Program-made: the position numbers and the translations under genes
Shown here: in pieces, positions 1 to 8,846 of the stretch
Position numbering within the stretch: position 1 is the first letter of the stretch
Layout: each line of letters starts with the position of its first letter
Assembly (NCBI GenBank): GCA_916715765.1
Contig: CAKAPG010000008.1
Location: forward strand, 1 to 61,825
Source: an uncultured Atopobium sp.
GTDB taxonomy: Bacteria; Actinomycetota; Coriobacteriia; Coriobacteriales; Atopobiaceae
Reading direction: 5' to 3'
DNA length: 61,825 nucleotides
The notes under the pieces: generated by a model
The model's database searches: none
The model's input: only the letters and a program-made list of their open reading frames with translations
What the model was told of the DNA's origin: nothing

Positions 1-87
1 AGCAGCCATATAAACTGCTACGCTAAAAAAGTCTAACTTTTGGGGGTCACATCAATACGCGGGCTTTTTTATTGCGCTTTGGAGCTC

Positions 88-630
88 TTACATCTCACGA
101 GAGCTCAGCATAGGTCCATCGGACCAAAGTGTAATCTCACCTGAAGCAAGCGTTTTAGGAACATCAATAAGACGCTGGTTGGAAGAGCCTCTAAAACGCA
201 AGGTAATATCGTGGAGACTCTGGACCCATGGACCGTCTACGAGAACATCAATACAAGACAGAATGCGGTCAGTGTACTCTGTGTGCCACTTTCCCTCGGT
301 CAGCTGATCCCAAGTGTGACCCGAATACATCCAAATGCTCTTTTGCGGGTAGGTAGCTCTGACCTTCTCGACAAACTCAACAAGACCTTCTTGGTTTTCT
401 GGCTCAAAAGGCTCTCCACCAAGGATGGAAAGACCGTTGATATAGACAGGTGCAAGCGAATCAATAATCTCTTGCTCAACTTCTGGAGTAAACTCTCCGC
501 CGCTCTTGAAGTCCCACGCCTCGTAATTAAAGCAGCCTTCACAGTGCAGACGGCAGCCTGAAACAAACAGAGTTGTTCTTACGCCAACACCATTTGCAAT
601 ATCTGAAAACTTAATATTTGAATAGTTCAT
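88..630 (-). CDS. nrdG: Anaerobic ribonucleoside-triphosphate reductase activating protein
   Basis: Radical-SAM enzyme that reduces S-adenosylmethionine and places the glycyl radical on NrdD, enabling deoxyribonucleotide synthesis without oxygen. The N-terminal part shows the family pattern SGCRLHCEGCFN, whose three cysteines (CxxxCxxC) bind the 4Fe-4S cluster. A later GGEP motif is the usual SAM-contacting segment. I start it at ATG 630 (MNYSNIKF, 180 aa), because AAAGG lies about 8 bases upstream and homologues begin this way. An in-frame ATG at 657 has no good ribosome site. It lies downstream of nrdD on the same strand, but a hairpin terminator separates the two, so its expression may be lower. 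Family assignment is very secure. Confidence 0.95.
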   Translation of the reverse strand: MNYSNIKFSDIANGVGVRTTLFVSGCRLHCEGCFNYEAWDFKSGGEFTPEVEQEIIDSLAPVYINGLSILGGEPFEPENQEGLVEFVEKVRATYPQKSIWMYSGHTWDQLTEGKWHTEYTDRILSCIDVLVDGPWVQSLHDITLRFRGSSNQRLIDVPKTLASGEITLWSDGPMLSSREM

Positions 631-689
631 ACATAACCTTTGATGGGTAACTTCCACATATTGTGGATGTTACCTGATAGAGATAATAA

Positions 690-727
690 AAACGAGCAGA
701 AGGGCCAAGGCGCTCTTCTGCTCGTTT
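690..727 (-). terminator. Rho-independent terminator after nrdD
   Basis: A 13-bp perfect stem (arms 690-702 and 715-727) is followed on the minus strand by a T-rich run. It lies just past the nrdD stop and before nrdG, so it ends or attenuates nrdD transcription and leaves nrdG to read-through or a weak promoter of its own. Confidence 0.85.
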
Positions 728-743
728 GTCTAGTACATAAATC

Positions 744-2966
744 TTAGAGGTGAAGGACGCGGTCCTTGATCTCCTGGGTACGGCCCTGGTTCCAGAACTG
801 GGTACCAATGTAGCCGCAGGTACGACGAGCAACATTCATCTTGGTCTGGTCACGGTTGCCGCAGTGTGGGCACTCCCAAACCAGCTTACCGTCCTCCTCG
901 ACAATCTGAATCTCACCGTCATAACCGCACTCCTGGCAGAAGTCAGACTTGGTGTTGAGCTCTGCATACATGATGTGGTCATAGATGAACTGCATGACGC
1001 TGAGAACAGCCTCGATGTTGTCCTGCATGTTAGGAACCTCAACGTAAGAGATTGCTCCACCTGGGGAAAGACGCTGGAACTCAGACTCAAACTGGAGCTT
1101 CTGGAATGCGTCAATCTCTTCTGCAACGTGGACGTGGTAGCTGTTAGTGATGTAGCCCTTATCAGTAATGCCAGGGATAACACCAAAGCGACGCTGAAGT
1201 GCCTTAGCAAACTTGTAGGTGGTGGACTCAAGAGGAGTACCGTAGAGGGAGTAATCGATATCCTCTGCTTCCTTCCACTCGGTGCATTTATCGTTCATGT
1301 GCTGCATAACCTGGAGAGCAAATGGAGTTGCCTCTTTGTCGGTGTGGCTGTGACCAGTCATAGCCTTAACGCACTCGTACAGACCTGCATAACCAAGGGA
1401 GATGGTGGAATATCCGCCGTAAAGCAAAGGATCGATAACCTCACCCTTGTCCAGGCGAGCAAGTGCGCCGTACTGCCAAAGGATAGGAGCAGCATCGGAC
1501 AGGGTGCCCTTCAGGCGATCGTGACGAGCACGAAGTGCGCGGTGGCAAAGCTCAAGACGCTCATCAAAGATCTTCCAGAACTTGTCCATATCGCGACCAG
1601 CAGAAAGAGCAACATCAGGAAGGTTGATAGTTACAACACCCTGGTTGAAGCGGCCGTAATACTTAGGCTTGTTTGGCTCATAGTTCTTTGCGCGAGCAAC
1701 GTTGTTGAAGCCATTACCAGAACGGTCTGGTGTCAGGAAGGAACGGCAGCCCATGCAAGTGAAGGTATCGCCCTCGCCTTCCTTCTCGCCCTTAGAAAGC
1801 TTGTACTCCTTCATCTTCTTCTCAGAGATGTAGTCAGGAACAAGACGGCGAGCGGTGCACTTTGCAGCCATCTGAGTGAGGTAATAGTACTTGGAGTCCT
1901 CGTAAACGTTGTCCTCTTCAAGAACGTAAATAAGCTTAGGGAATGCAGGAGTAATCCAGACACCCTCCTCGTTCTTTACGCCCTGATAACGCTGACGGAG
2001 CATCTCTTCAATGATGAGTGCAAGGTCCTGCTTCTCCTGCTCATTCTTTGCCTCGTTGAGGTACATGAAGACGGTAATGAAAGGAGCCTGACCGTTGGTG
2101 GTCATCAAAGTAACAACCTGGTACTGAATGGTCTGAACGCCACGAGAAACCTCGTCACGAAGGCGCTTCTCAACCATCTCGTTGAGCTGCTCAGCAGAGA
2201 GCTCGACACCGACGGAGTTCATCTCCTCCATAACAGTCTTGCGGATCTTCTTACGAGAAACGTCAACAAAAGGAGCAAGGTGAGCCAGGGAGATGGACTG
2301 ACCACCGTACTGGCAAGATGCTACCTGAGCAATGATCTGAGTTGCAATGTTGCATGCCGTAGAGAAGCTGTGTGGACGCTCAATCAGAGTACCAGAGATA
2401 ACAGTGCCGTTCTGCAGCATGTCATCAAGGTTGATGAGGTCACAGTTGTGCATGTGCTGTGCAAAGTAATCGGAATCGTGGAAGTGGATAAGACCCTCGT
2501 TGTGAGCAGCAACAATATCCTCTGGAAGGAGCTCACGCTGAACGAGGTCCTTAGAAACCTCACCAGCCATGTAGTCACGCTGAACAGAAACAACGGTAGG
2601 GTTCTTGTTGGAGTTCTCCTGCTTGACTTCCTCGTTGTTGCACTCAATCAGAGACAGAATCTTGTCATCAGTGGTGTTCTTGTGACGCTTCTGGTTCTGA
2701 ATGTAGCGGTAAATGATGTACTTACGAGCAACCTCAAAGCGGTCAAGAGCCATGAGCTGATCCTCGACAAGGTCCTGGACCTCCTCGACGGTGACGGTGT
2801 GTCCAGCCTTCTCGCACTCATCGGTAACGTTGAGGGAAGCAAACTGAATCTCACGCTCAGTCAGGCGCTGATCCTCAGGGACCTCTGCGTTAGCCTTAGC
2901 AATTGCGTTAACAATCTTCTCTACCTCGAAGGTGACCTCTGAGCCATTGCGCTTGATAATCTTCAT
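744..2966 (-). CDS. nrdD: Anaerobic ribonucleoside-triphosphate reductase, class III
   Basis: Reduces ribonucleoside triphosphates to deoxy forms in anaerobic cells with a glycyl radical made by NrdG. An ATP-cone regulatory domain occupies roughly the first 100 residues (MKIIKRNGSEVTF onwards). The large catalytic barrel follows. Near the C-terminus come four cysteines of a zinc site (CQECGYDG and CPHCGNRD) and the glycyl-radical loop RRTCGYIG. I use ATG 2966 (740 aa), with AAGGAG just upstream. An open frame continues upstream to 3032 but lacks a ribosome site. Two NrdR-like boxes lie about 135-180 bases upstream, so repression by NrdR is expected. No class I or II reductase is seen in the window. 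Confidence 0.97.
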   Translation of the reverse strand: MKIIKRNGSEVTFEVEKIVNAIAKANAEVPEDQRLTEREIQFASLNVTDECEKAGHTVTVEEVQDLVEDQLMALDRFEVARKYIIYRYIQNQKRHKNTTDDKILSLIECNNEEVKQENSNKNPTVVSVQRDYMAGEVSKDLVQRELLPEDIVAAHNEGLIHFHDSDYFAQHMHNCDLINLDDMLQNGTVISGTLIERPHSFSTACNIATQIIAQVASCQYGGQSISLAHLAPFVDVSRKKIRKTVMEEMNSVGVELSAEQLNEMVEKRLRDEVSRGVQTIQYQVVTLMTTNGQAPFITVFMYLNEAKNEQEKQDLALIIEEMLRQRYQGVKNEEGVWITPAFPKLIYVLEEDNVYEDSKYYYLTQMAAKCTARRLVPDYISEKKMKEYKLSKGEKEGEGDTFTCMGCRSFLTPDRSGNGFNNVARAKNYEPNKPKYYGRFNQGVVTINLPDVALSAGRDMDKFWKIFDERLELCHRALRARHDRLKGTLSDAAPILWQYGALARLDKGEVIDPLLYGGYSTISLGYAGLYECVKAMTGHSHTDKEATPFALQVMQHMNDKCTEWKEAEDIDYSLYGTPLESTTYKFAKALQRRFGVIPGITDKGYITNSYHVHVAEEIDAFQKLQFESEFQRLSPGGAISYVEVPNMQDNIEAVLSVMQFIYDHIMYAELNTKSDFCQECGYDGEIQIVEEDGKLVWECPHCGNRDQTKMNVARRTCGYIGTQFWNQGRTQEIKDRVLHL

Positions 2967-3099
2967 GTGCAAACTCCTTGAACAAACGTTGGTGAAAGCA
3001 ACGCTTTCATGCGTGTTTAATTGGATTATCACTGCGGTTCCTAAGCTTTTGCCTAAGCGAAGTGGTTGGGAACCCGCTTGTGTGATGGGAACTACTATG
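2967..3099 (-). other. Structured 5' leader of nrdD (candidate)
   Basis: The stretch between the NrdR-like boxes and the nrdD start can fold on the minus strand. GCGGGTTCC pairs with GGAACCGC around 3034-3076, and a smaller CGTTG/CAACG stem lies near 2990-3005. I see no long T-run after either stem, so this is not an obvious terminator. It matches no riboswitch consensus I can recall. The rest of the gap up to 3359 holds AT-rich sequence with no gene. Confidence 0.3.
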
Positions 3100-3147
3100 C
3101 CACAACTTATAGTGTTTGAGTTCGAGAACTATAACAATATATTGTGA
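3100..3147. promoter_or_regulatory. Pair of NrdR-like boxes upstream of nrdD
   Basis: Two palindromic 16-mers resemble the NrdR consensus acaCwAtATaTwGtgt. They lie at 3100-3115 (ending TATAGTGT) and 3132-3147 (centre CAATATATTG, matching all ten central positions). Their starts are 32 bp apart, about three helical turns, which is the usual spacing of paired NrdR sites. NrdR is the ATP/dATP-sensing repressor of ribonucleotide reductase genes. Its gene is not in this window. I could not fix a clear -35/-10 pair; TATAGT- and TATAAG-like -10 hexamers overlap or touch the boxes. Confidence 0.75.
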
Positions 3148-3359
3148 AATTTCCACACGAATACAAAATTATGTATTGACACGTTATGGCAATCAATATC
3201 TCTGCAGGTAGAAAATTAGCTAGAAAGTTCGCTAATTACAAAATTTATTAATGGTCAAAAAATAATTCGATTTTTTGTATGTAGGCATTCGTCGCCTTTC
3301 ACAAATGCCCCACAATTCGTCCCTCAGCGCTCACTTTTGTTGAGCGTTTGGGGACTAAA

Positions 3360-3384
3360 AAAGCCGACACAAAATGTCGGCTTT
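3360..3384 (-). terminator. Terminator of the first glycosyltransferase gene
   Basis: A perfect 10-bp stem AAAGCCGACA/TGTCGGCTTT with a 5-base loop runs into a T-rich tail on the minus strand. It begins just downstream of the stop codon at 3390. Confidence 0.9.
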
Positions 3385-3389
3385 GGTGG

Positions 3390-4379
3390 CTAGTCTAGTG
3401 GAGGCTGTGGACGCCAGGTTGCGTCTTTATAGATAAGGCGTGCATCCTTCCAACCCTTAATAAGGCGAGAAAGACCAGACGAGAAGTGCACTCTATCTAC
3501 CAAAATGAGTCGAATAATCTCTTTTGCAAAGGTCAGCGCAGTGCCAACACCAAAGAGCACAGGATTGTAATCACCGTGAACCTGGAAGTAACGGGCAATA
3601 TAGCCGCGGTTACGTGTGATGTAATAGCGTGTCATGTCAGAGGTTGAATTGAGTTGACGTACAGAGCCAATGCTCTGACCAGGAACTTCTCGACATCTTG
3701 AAAGAACAAAGTCTGGAATCAAAATAGGCTGCGTTACCTTGCTGGCCAAATAGCCATACAGAGCATCGTCCCAATAGATAAAGAAACGCGCATCAGGTAG
3801 GCCAATCTTCTGCACTACAGAGCGCTTAAAGCAGGCACCCTCAAAGCACATAACATTACATTCGCGGTACGCAACGCCATCAAAACCAGCCTTTGCCAGC
3901 GGATTATAGATGCCCAAAGCGGTACTAAAACGATACTGCCAGAAGAAAGGACCGCCATCAAAGTCGTAGCGCTGGCCCTGAATGACCCCGGCCTTGTCTG
4001 ACCATGCGTCAAGCTTATCAAGGCCATCAGGCAGCACGGCAACGTCATCGTCCATAACCCAGAACCACTCAGCGCCCAGCTCATAACCTACGCGCACACC
4101 CTCAGAGAAACCACCAGAACCGCCGGTATTTTGCTCCATAGGCACGTAGCACACGCGATTAGTACCTCCGTGAACATCGGGATCTGTAGTGGTTTCTCCC
4201 CACAAGGTTTTGACCTTCTCGGAAAAGTCAGACACAAGTGAGGCTGTTTCAGAGGAGTTCTCGTTGTCCACAACAATGATGCGCCATGGTGCCTGCGTAA
4301 GCTGCGTAATGGAATTAAGCAGGTTAGAAAGCAGTTCCTGGCGTTTGAAGGTAACTATGACAAGAGCAGTGCGCTTCAT
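3390..4379 (-). CDS. Family 2 glycosyltransferase, galactofuranosyl/rhamnosyl-transferase-like
   Basis: Probable cytoplasmic sugar transferase for cell-surface polysaccharide (329 aa). It has a GT-A fold: an N-terminal nucleotide-binding strand (TALVIVTFKR), then VVDNENS, the NTGGSGGFSEG segment typical of GlfT/rhamnosyltransferase relatives, and the metal-binding DDD motif in WVMDDDVAV. Near residue 200, FIYWDDALYG carries paired acidic residues that may supply the catalytic base. The start ATG 4379 follows GGGGAAAT. It is transcribed divergently from the next glycosyltransferase across a 73-bp gap. Acceptor and sugar donor cannot be told from sequence. Confidence 0.85.
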   Translation of the reverse strand: MKRTALVIVTFKRQELLSNLLNSITQLTQAPWRIIVVDNENSSETASLVSDFSEKVKTLWGETTTDPDVHGGTNRVCYVPMEQNTGGSGGFSEGVRVGYELGAEWFWVMDDDVAVLPDGLDKLDAWSDKAGVIQGQRYDFDGGPFFWQYRFSTALGIYNPLAKAGFDGVAYRECNVMCFEGACFKRSVVQKIGLPDARFFIYWDDALYGYLASKVTQPILIPDFVLSRCREVPGQSIGSVRQLNSTSDMTRYYITRNRGYIARYFQVHGDYNPVLFGVGTALTFAKEIIRLILVDRVHFSSGLSRLIKGWKDARLIYKDATWRPQPPLD

Positions 4380-4452
4380 ATTTCCCCAAAATGTGACTTC
4401 GTGAGTGGGTTAGTGCCTATATAGTATAGAGCAGCAATCAAAAGGAGTTTAG

Positions 4453-5619
4453 ATGAGTCACACGCAAAACCACCAACCCTTGGTTTCTCTTGTTGTGCCT
4501 ATATATAACGTTGCGGATTATCTGGAGCAGTGCCTGGCAAGCATTCAATCTCAAAGCTACACCAACCTGGAGATTATCTGCTTAAACGACGGCTCAACTG
4601 ACTCGTCTTTAGCTCTTTTAGAAGCATATGCTGCCCGCGATGGGCGCCTTGTCATCATAGACAAAGAAAACGAAGGCTACGGAGCAACGTGTAATCGTGG
4701 TATTGCCGCAGCTCACAGCACATGGGTAGGAATTGTTGAGCCTGACGATTACCTTGAGCCAACTATGGTTCAAGAGCTTGTTGATCTTATCCAAGCAAAC
4801 GGCGGAGAAGACCAGGTAGATATTGCACGTTCTGCGTATTGGCGTGTGTTTGGCAATCAGAAAAACGGTCGAGCAGGAGTAAAAGCGCAGGTAAAAAATG
4901 CTGCTGGTTCTGGCGAGCACAGGATTCCATGCGCTTATAAGGGCCGCGTCAAACCCAAGCATCAGCCCTGTTCTATTGACCAGATGGCTCAGCTTCTGTT
5001 GCATCATCCTGCCATTTGGACGGCGCTTTATCGCAAGGAATTCTTGATCCAGAACAACATCAACTTCAAAGAAGTCTCTGGTGCAGGCTGGGTGGACAAC
5101 CCCTTCCTCATTGCCTCGCATTGCTGCGGAGCTCGCATAGTGTACATAGACTCTGCGCTCTACAACTATCGCGAGAATGGCTATGCAGAAGCCGCTACCT
5201 TTGCGCAGCGTCAGCCTAAAATTCCGCTTGAGCGCTGGAACGACATGATGGATGTTGTGGACGCACGAAACATTACCTCAGACGTGGTACTCAACGCGCT
5301 CACACTGCGCGGCATCAACTACGCTCTGCTTACAAAAGACGCGCTTACCTGGCGAAAAGAACATGAAGCTGCAGGTGAGGTTGACTCAGAAGTGCACGAT
5401 CTTCTCGCCAAGAGTTTTGAGCGCATGGACGCAAAGCGTGTGTTTGAAAACCCCGCAATCTCAGGCTCTGGAAAAGCTTTCTTTGCACAAGTGCGAGGTA
5501 TTGCTTTGCCTAAAGATGACAAGTTTTCCCGCTATGCTTATCTAGCCAAAGAGGGATTCTTCCGCGTCAAAAACGACGGCATTGCACAGACGTTCAAATC
5601 GCTTATGGATAGGCGCTAA
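4453..5619 (+). CDS. Family 2 glycosyltransferase
   Basis: GT-A glycosyltransferase (388 aa) of the kind that builds capsular, teichoic or other wall glycans. The N-terminal half has the classic order: VSLVVPIYN, then LNDGSTDSS, then the acidic motif EPDDYLEP that binds the metal and nucleotide sugar. The C-terminal half is less conserved and probably binds the acceptor. AAAGGAG precedes ATG 4453 by about seven bases. It is one of only two plus-strand genes in the window. It diverges from the 3390-4379 gene and converges on the next one, where the 50-bp gap holds no clear terminator. TATAGT-like hexamers near 4420 may be its -10 box. Confidence 0.88.
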   Translation: MSHTQNHQPLVSLVVPIYNVADYLEQCLASIQSQSYTNLEIICLNDGSTDSSLALLEAYAARDGRLVIIDKENEGYGATCNRGIAAAHSTWVGIVEPDDYLEPTMVQELVDLIQANGGEDQVDIARSAYWRVFGNQKNGRAGVKAQVKNAAGSGEHRIPCAYKGRVKPKHQPCSIDQMAQLLLHHPAIWTALYRKEFLIQNNINFKEVSGAGWVDNPFLIASHCCGARIVYIDSALYNYRENGYAEAATFAQRQPKIPLERWNDMMDVVDARNITSDVVLNALTLRGINYALLTKDALTWRKEHEAAGEVDSEVHDLLAKSFERMDAKRVFENPAISGSGKAFFAQVRGIALPKDDKFSRYAYLAKEGFFRVKNDGIAQTFKSLMDRR

Positions 5620-5669
5620 GGCTAGCGTCATCAAGCGGTCAAATACCGGCCTGTCTTACACAAAGTTAC

Positions 5670-6710
5670 TTACGCAAGAGGTATACGCATAAAGCGTGCG
5701 TACCATACAGCTCTTCGTGCATAGGCATAGCGCGCCTGCGTTGTAGTAGACAAAATGGCACCGAGCAAAGCATGAGCAACCAATCGCGGCGAAGTTGCTT
5801 CCGTAACAATAAGATGAGCTACAGGATTAGAAAGAATCTTAACAATTAGATTTTCTTTCTCCTCATGGCTGAGCTGAGATTCTCCGCTAAAAATGGGATA
5901 CATGCTCTTAAGAAGCTTGCTGATCAGATAACGACTAATCAACTTTTGAACTTTTTTGGAGTTTGCAAAGCCAAGATGCTTGGCAAGAGCACCAAGTGCC
6001 TGACGCTCTTGGGTAAGTTTATCCATAGCGACAGTAATATTCTCTTCTTCCGTAGAAGAATCTGCTGGTACATCTACAAAAATTGCCTCAGGAGCGTACG
6101 TGATGTTTTTTGCAATCTCAAAACAGTAGCCTACAAAATTGCATTCGCCATCAGTCTCTGGCTCATGTTTAATATCGGTCAAAATACGCGTTGAGCACAA
6201 CTTTCCGCTCATAGACGTCAAATAAGGAAGCTGTGACTCCTCAAATACCTGCGACAATGCAGAAGCCTTTGCACCAAAAGCCTTTTTGCATTCCATAGGT
6301 GAATTGGCAGTTTTCATGTGTGCAATAACAATATCTGCCGCTTTAGGTGAACCAACAGGACCGAGAGCAGTAGCTGCAGCATAGAGCTTCTGCAAAACAT
6401 GGGGATTAAACCTATAAGAAGGCTCAGTAGTAAGCGTATAAGCTCCACGAGCTCGACCCTGAGCAATCTCAAGCGCAACAAAATGGCTAATGCCCGATTG
6501 GCACAGGACATCTAAACGAGGCTCTTGATTAGCAAGGTTATCCAGCATGCGAGCAATCTGAGGGTCGGAGCTGTTATCAACAATGATGAGCTCCCAATGA
6601 GGGTATGTCTGCTCTTGAAGTTGCCTAATTACCGTTCTAATAGCATCAGCATCATTATCAGCGGCCATGAGAACCGAAATCATATGTGGATTGTATGAGC
6701 GCTCGTGCAT
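5670..6710 (-). CDS. Glycosyltransferase-like protein with degenerate active site
   Basis: The first 100 residues follow the family-2 GT-A pattern (ISVLMAADND, QTYPHWELIIVDNSSDP). Where the metal-binding DxD/EDD should be, the sequence reads TLTTEPSYRF, with only one acidic residue. The rest (346 aa in all) is Ala/Leu-rich and not recognisable to me. ATG 6710 is preceded by GGGGGA at a good distance; ATG 6683 is an in-frame alternative without one. It may have lost catalysis, use a metal-independent mechanism, or bind sugars only. Its place beside two normal glycosyltransferases and an LCP-like gene suggests an envelope-glycan role. Confidence 0.6.
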   Translation of the reverse strand: MHERSYNPHMISVLMAADNDADAIRTVIRQLQEQTYPHWELIIVDNSSDPQIARMLDNLANQEPRLDVLCQSGISHFVALEIAQGRARGAYTLTTEPSYRFNPHVLQKLYAAATALGPVGSPKAADIVIAHMKTANSPMECKKAFGAKASALSQVFEESQLPYLTSMSGKLCSTRILTDIKHEPETDGECNFVGYCFEIAKNITYAPEAIFVDVPADSSTEEENITVAMDKLTQERQALGALAKHLGFANSKKVQKLISRYLISKLLKSMYPIFSGESQLSHEEKENLIVKILSNPVAHLIVTEATSPRLVAHALLGAILSTTTQARYAYARRAVWYARFMRIPLA

Positions 6711-6882
6711 TCCACATCCCCCAAACTGGTCCTAAATTTTAGATACCAGTTTACCCATAAAAAGTGAATTAAAAAGACATTTTTATTCTATCAAAATCTC
6801 TCCACATAACGTGTTTAACTGCTGTTATGTGGACATCTGACCTGTTTTGTAGGAGCGGCGCTACACACAACGCCCATAACGT

Positions 6883-7623
6883 CTATACGAGCATGCCAAC
6901 AAGCTTTCCTAAGGCCGTAGGGTCAACGGTAGTGCCACTTGAACCTTCAACAACAGGAGCTTCATCATGCTCAAGATTAGACACGCCAATTGGCTGCACA
7001 ATCTCTACAAGCTCAAGAAGCTGATTGGGCTTCATATCGGTAATCATTGAAGACAACAAACTAGAAGCATTGCTTACCAGTGAACGAGCGCCCGAACCAG
7101 AAAGTGCCGAGATTTTCTCCCACACATCATCTGTGGCAATGATAACGTGCGTAATCTTAATGTTGGTGACAGAAGCAAGTGCGCTAACAAAAGCGATCTG
7201 ACCGTCATCTTTGTAAATATCTGCCAGTGTTTTAGCGTTTGAGTCTACTTCTGCATACACATCAGTAGGAATAGACACTATATGGCCGGTTCCCTGCGTA
7301 CGATCAATGACCAAAAGCCGTACAGACTGAAGCGTCGACTCCCCTGCCTTAAGCGAATTTGTGCTGATAACGGCATAGGTAAGAAAGTCATCATCAGATT
7401 GTGTAGTGCCATCCGGATTACCTGAAACACTTTGACTCTTTACAGCCTTGTTAAGCCCATGATCTCCCAAGTGAGACTCAAGCTGCGCGCGATCCCAAAG
7501 AGTTACAACAACAATGCCTACAAGAACAGCAACAATGGCAATTACGGCAAGGCCAATCACGTTGGTATAGGGATTCTCACGCGGAACATCACTGCGCTCA
7601 AATCTTTCTCTTTTCCTAAACAT
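6883..7623 (-). CDS. Membrane-anchored degenerate LytR-CpsA-Psr (LCP)-like protein
   Basis: 246 aa with one transmembrane helix near residues 22-44 and a basic cytoplasmic head (MFRKRERFER). The outer part resembles the core of LCP phosphotransferases. LLVIDRTQGTGHIVSIPTDVY lines up with the family's strand and SIPRD motif. The following AKTLADIYKDDG and IKITHVIIAT segments line up with the K-N-AY-GG and IDHYV-VD segments. The motif arginine is threonine and the upstream RxD is missing, so attachment of wall polymers seems unlikely. I start it at ATG 7623, preceded by CAGGGAG; a GTG six codons earlier would use no ribosome site. The LCP relation is my inference from motifs. Confidence 0.5.
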   Translation of the reverse strand: MFRKRERFERSDVPRENPYTNVIGLAVIAIVAVLVGIVVVTLWDRAQLESHLGDHGLNKAVKSQSVSGNPDGTTQSDDDFLTYAVISTNSLKAGESTLQSVRLLVIDRTQGTGHIVSIPTDVYAEVDSNAKTLADIYKDDGQIAFVSALASVTNIKITHVIIATDDVWEKISALSGSGARSLVSNASSLLSSMITDMKPNQLLELVEIVQPIGVSNLEHDEAPVVEGSSGTTVDPTALGKLVGMLV

Positions 7624-7820
7624 ACTGGCTCCCTGCCTCACTGTTCATCAGTTCTGCAAGAGCTCCTAAAAAAGACGCTCTCTTCTATGATGCTATTTCT
7701 TTGCGAAGGAAACCACCGCACACAATACAAGTGGTAGAAAAGACTTCGTAAACGGCGCGAGAAGGGCAATGAAGCCGTACTGCGCACAGAAACTACGACG
7801 CAATCAAGGAACCGAAAGCG

Positions 7821-8717
7821 CTACCAGGGTTGCAAAACACCCTCTGGATAGCGAACGCTTACAAACGTGAGGCCCTGAGCAGGTGCACAACTGCCAGCAG
7901 CAATTCTATTCTGAGCAGCTAGAACCTCGTCAATCCACTCAACAGGCCTGTGACCTCGGCCAATCTCAACCAGTGTGCCCACAATCGTGCGCACCATGTT
8001 ATGCAAGAAGGCGTTACCCGTAATATCAACTGCAATGAGTTTCTCGCCAGCCTCTTCAATTTCTTCTACCGTAAGGCGCTCCACAAAACGATGCGTTGGC
8101 TTGCCCTCGGCAGAAATTGCCTTGCAGAAGCTCTTGAAATCGTGCTCTCCCACCAGCGCCTGCGCCGCCTTGTCCATAAGCTCTGCGTCCAAGTGACCGT
8201 TGTACCACCACACGTGGTCCCAGCCCAGCACGGGACGAGCACTATCTGCACAAATGCGATAGCGGTACGAGCGAGCCTGGGCATCAAAGCGTGCCGAGAA
8301 ACCCTGTGGAGCACGGAAGAGTTGTCGGATAGAGATGTCATCGTCGGTCAGAGCGGTGAGCGAGCGGACGAGTTTCTCGCCAGACAGCGCCAGTTCAGCG
8401 CCATATACGGGAAGGCTCACGTACTGAGCCTGGGCGTGCACGCCGGCGTCGGTTCTGCCCGCGCAGGTAAGCTCAACCTCTCTGCGCAAAACGGTCTCAA
8501 GCGCGCGGCGAAGGTCACCTGCCACGGTGCGCTGGGTGGGCTGCTCGGCAAAGCCGCAGAATGCAGCTCCGCGATAACCCAGCTGGATAACAAGTGTGGC
8601 TTCAGGCTCAGAAGAAGCTTTAGCGAGAGTCTCAGAAGCTGAAGGCTCAGCCGAGGACTCCTCGCATGAATCAAAACTGCAATTTGATGCAATATTTTGT
8701 GATGTTTCTGAGTTCAT
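7821..8717 (-). CDS. truA: tRNA pseudouridine synthase A
   Basis: Converts uridines 38-40 of the tRNA anticodon arm to pseudouridine. The catalytic aspartate lies in CAGRTDAGVHA, the family signature. LGYRGAAFCGFAEQP at the start of the core and the C-terminal NAFLHNMVRTIVG segment are also typical. The protein is 298 aa, with about 40 extra N-terminal residues rich in Ser and Glu. That extension seems real, since ATG 8717 has AGGGAGC close upstream. It ends the classic rplQ-ecfA-ecfT-truA order known from Firmicutes, separated from ecfT by 129 bp. Confidence 0.95.
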   Translation of the reverse strand: MNSETSQNIASNCSFDSCEESSAEPSASETLAKASSEPEATLVIQLGYRGAAFCGFAEQPTQRTVAGDLRRALETVLRREVELTCAGRTDAGVHAQAQYVSLPVYGAELALSGEKLVRSLTALTDDDISIRQLFRAPQGFSARFDAQARSYRYRICADSARPVLGWDHVWWYNGHLDAELMDKAAQALVGEHDFKSFCKAISAEGKPTHRFVERLTVEEIEEAGEKLIAVDITGNAFLHNMVRTIVGTLVEIGRGHRPVEWIDEVLAAQNRIAAGSCAPAQGLTFVSVRYPEGVLQPW

Positions 8718-8846
8718 GAAGCTCCCTGAAATAACTTGTGCCCACTAGAGTGATTGTATCGTAGGCTCAAAGTTGACGCACTCATTGTAGCTGTTGGACA
8801 CAAGACCGCTACAGCAATGCAAGGCAGTACCTGCAATGCAAGATCA

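Noticed and set aside
2967..3099. Cobalamin or other riboswitch upstream of nrdD
   Set aside because: The leader folds, but I could not find the conserved boxes of a B12 riboswitch or another class I know.
3176..3205. Plus-strand promoter beginning TTGACA near 3176
   Set aside because: No -10 box at a suitable distance and no plus-strand gene downstream before 4453.
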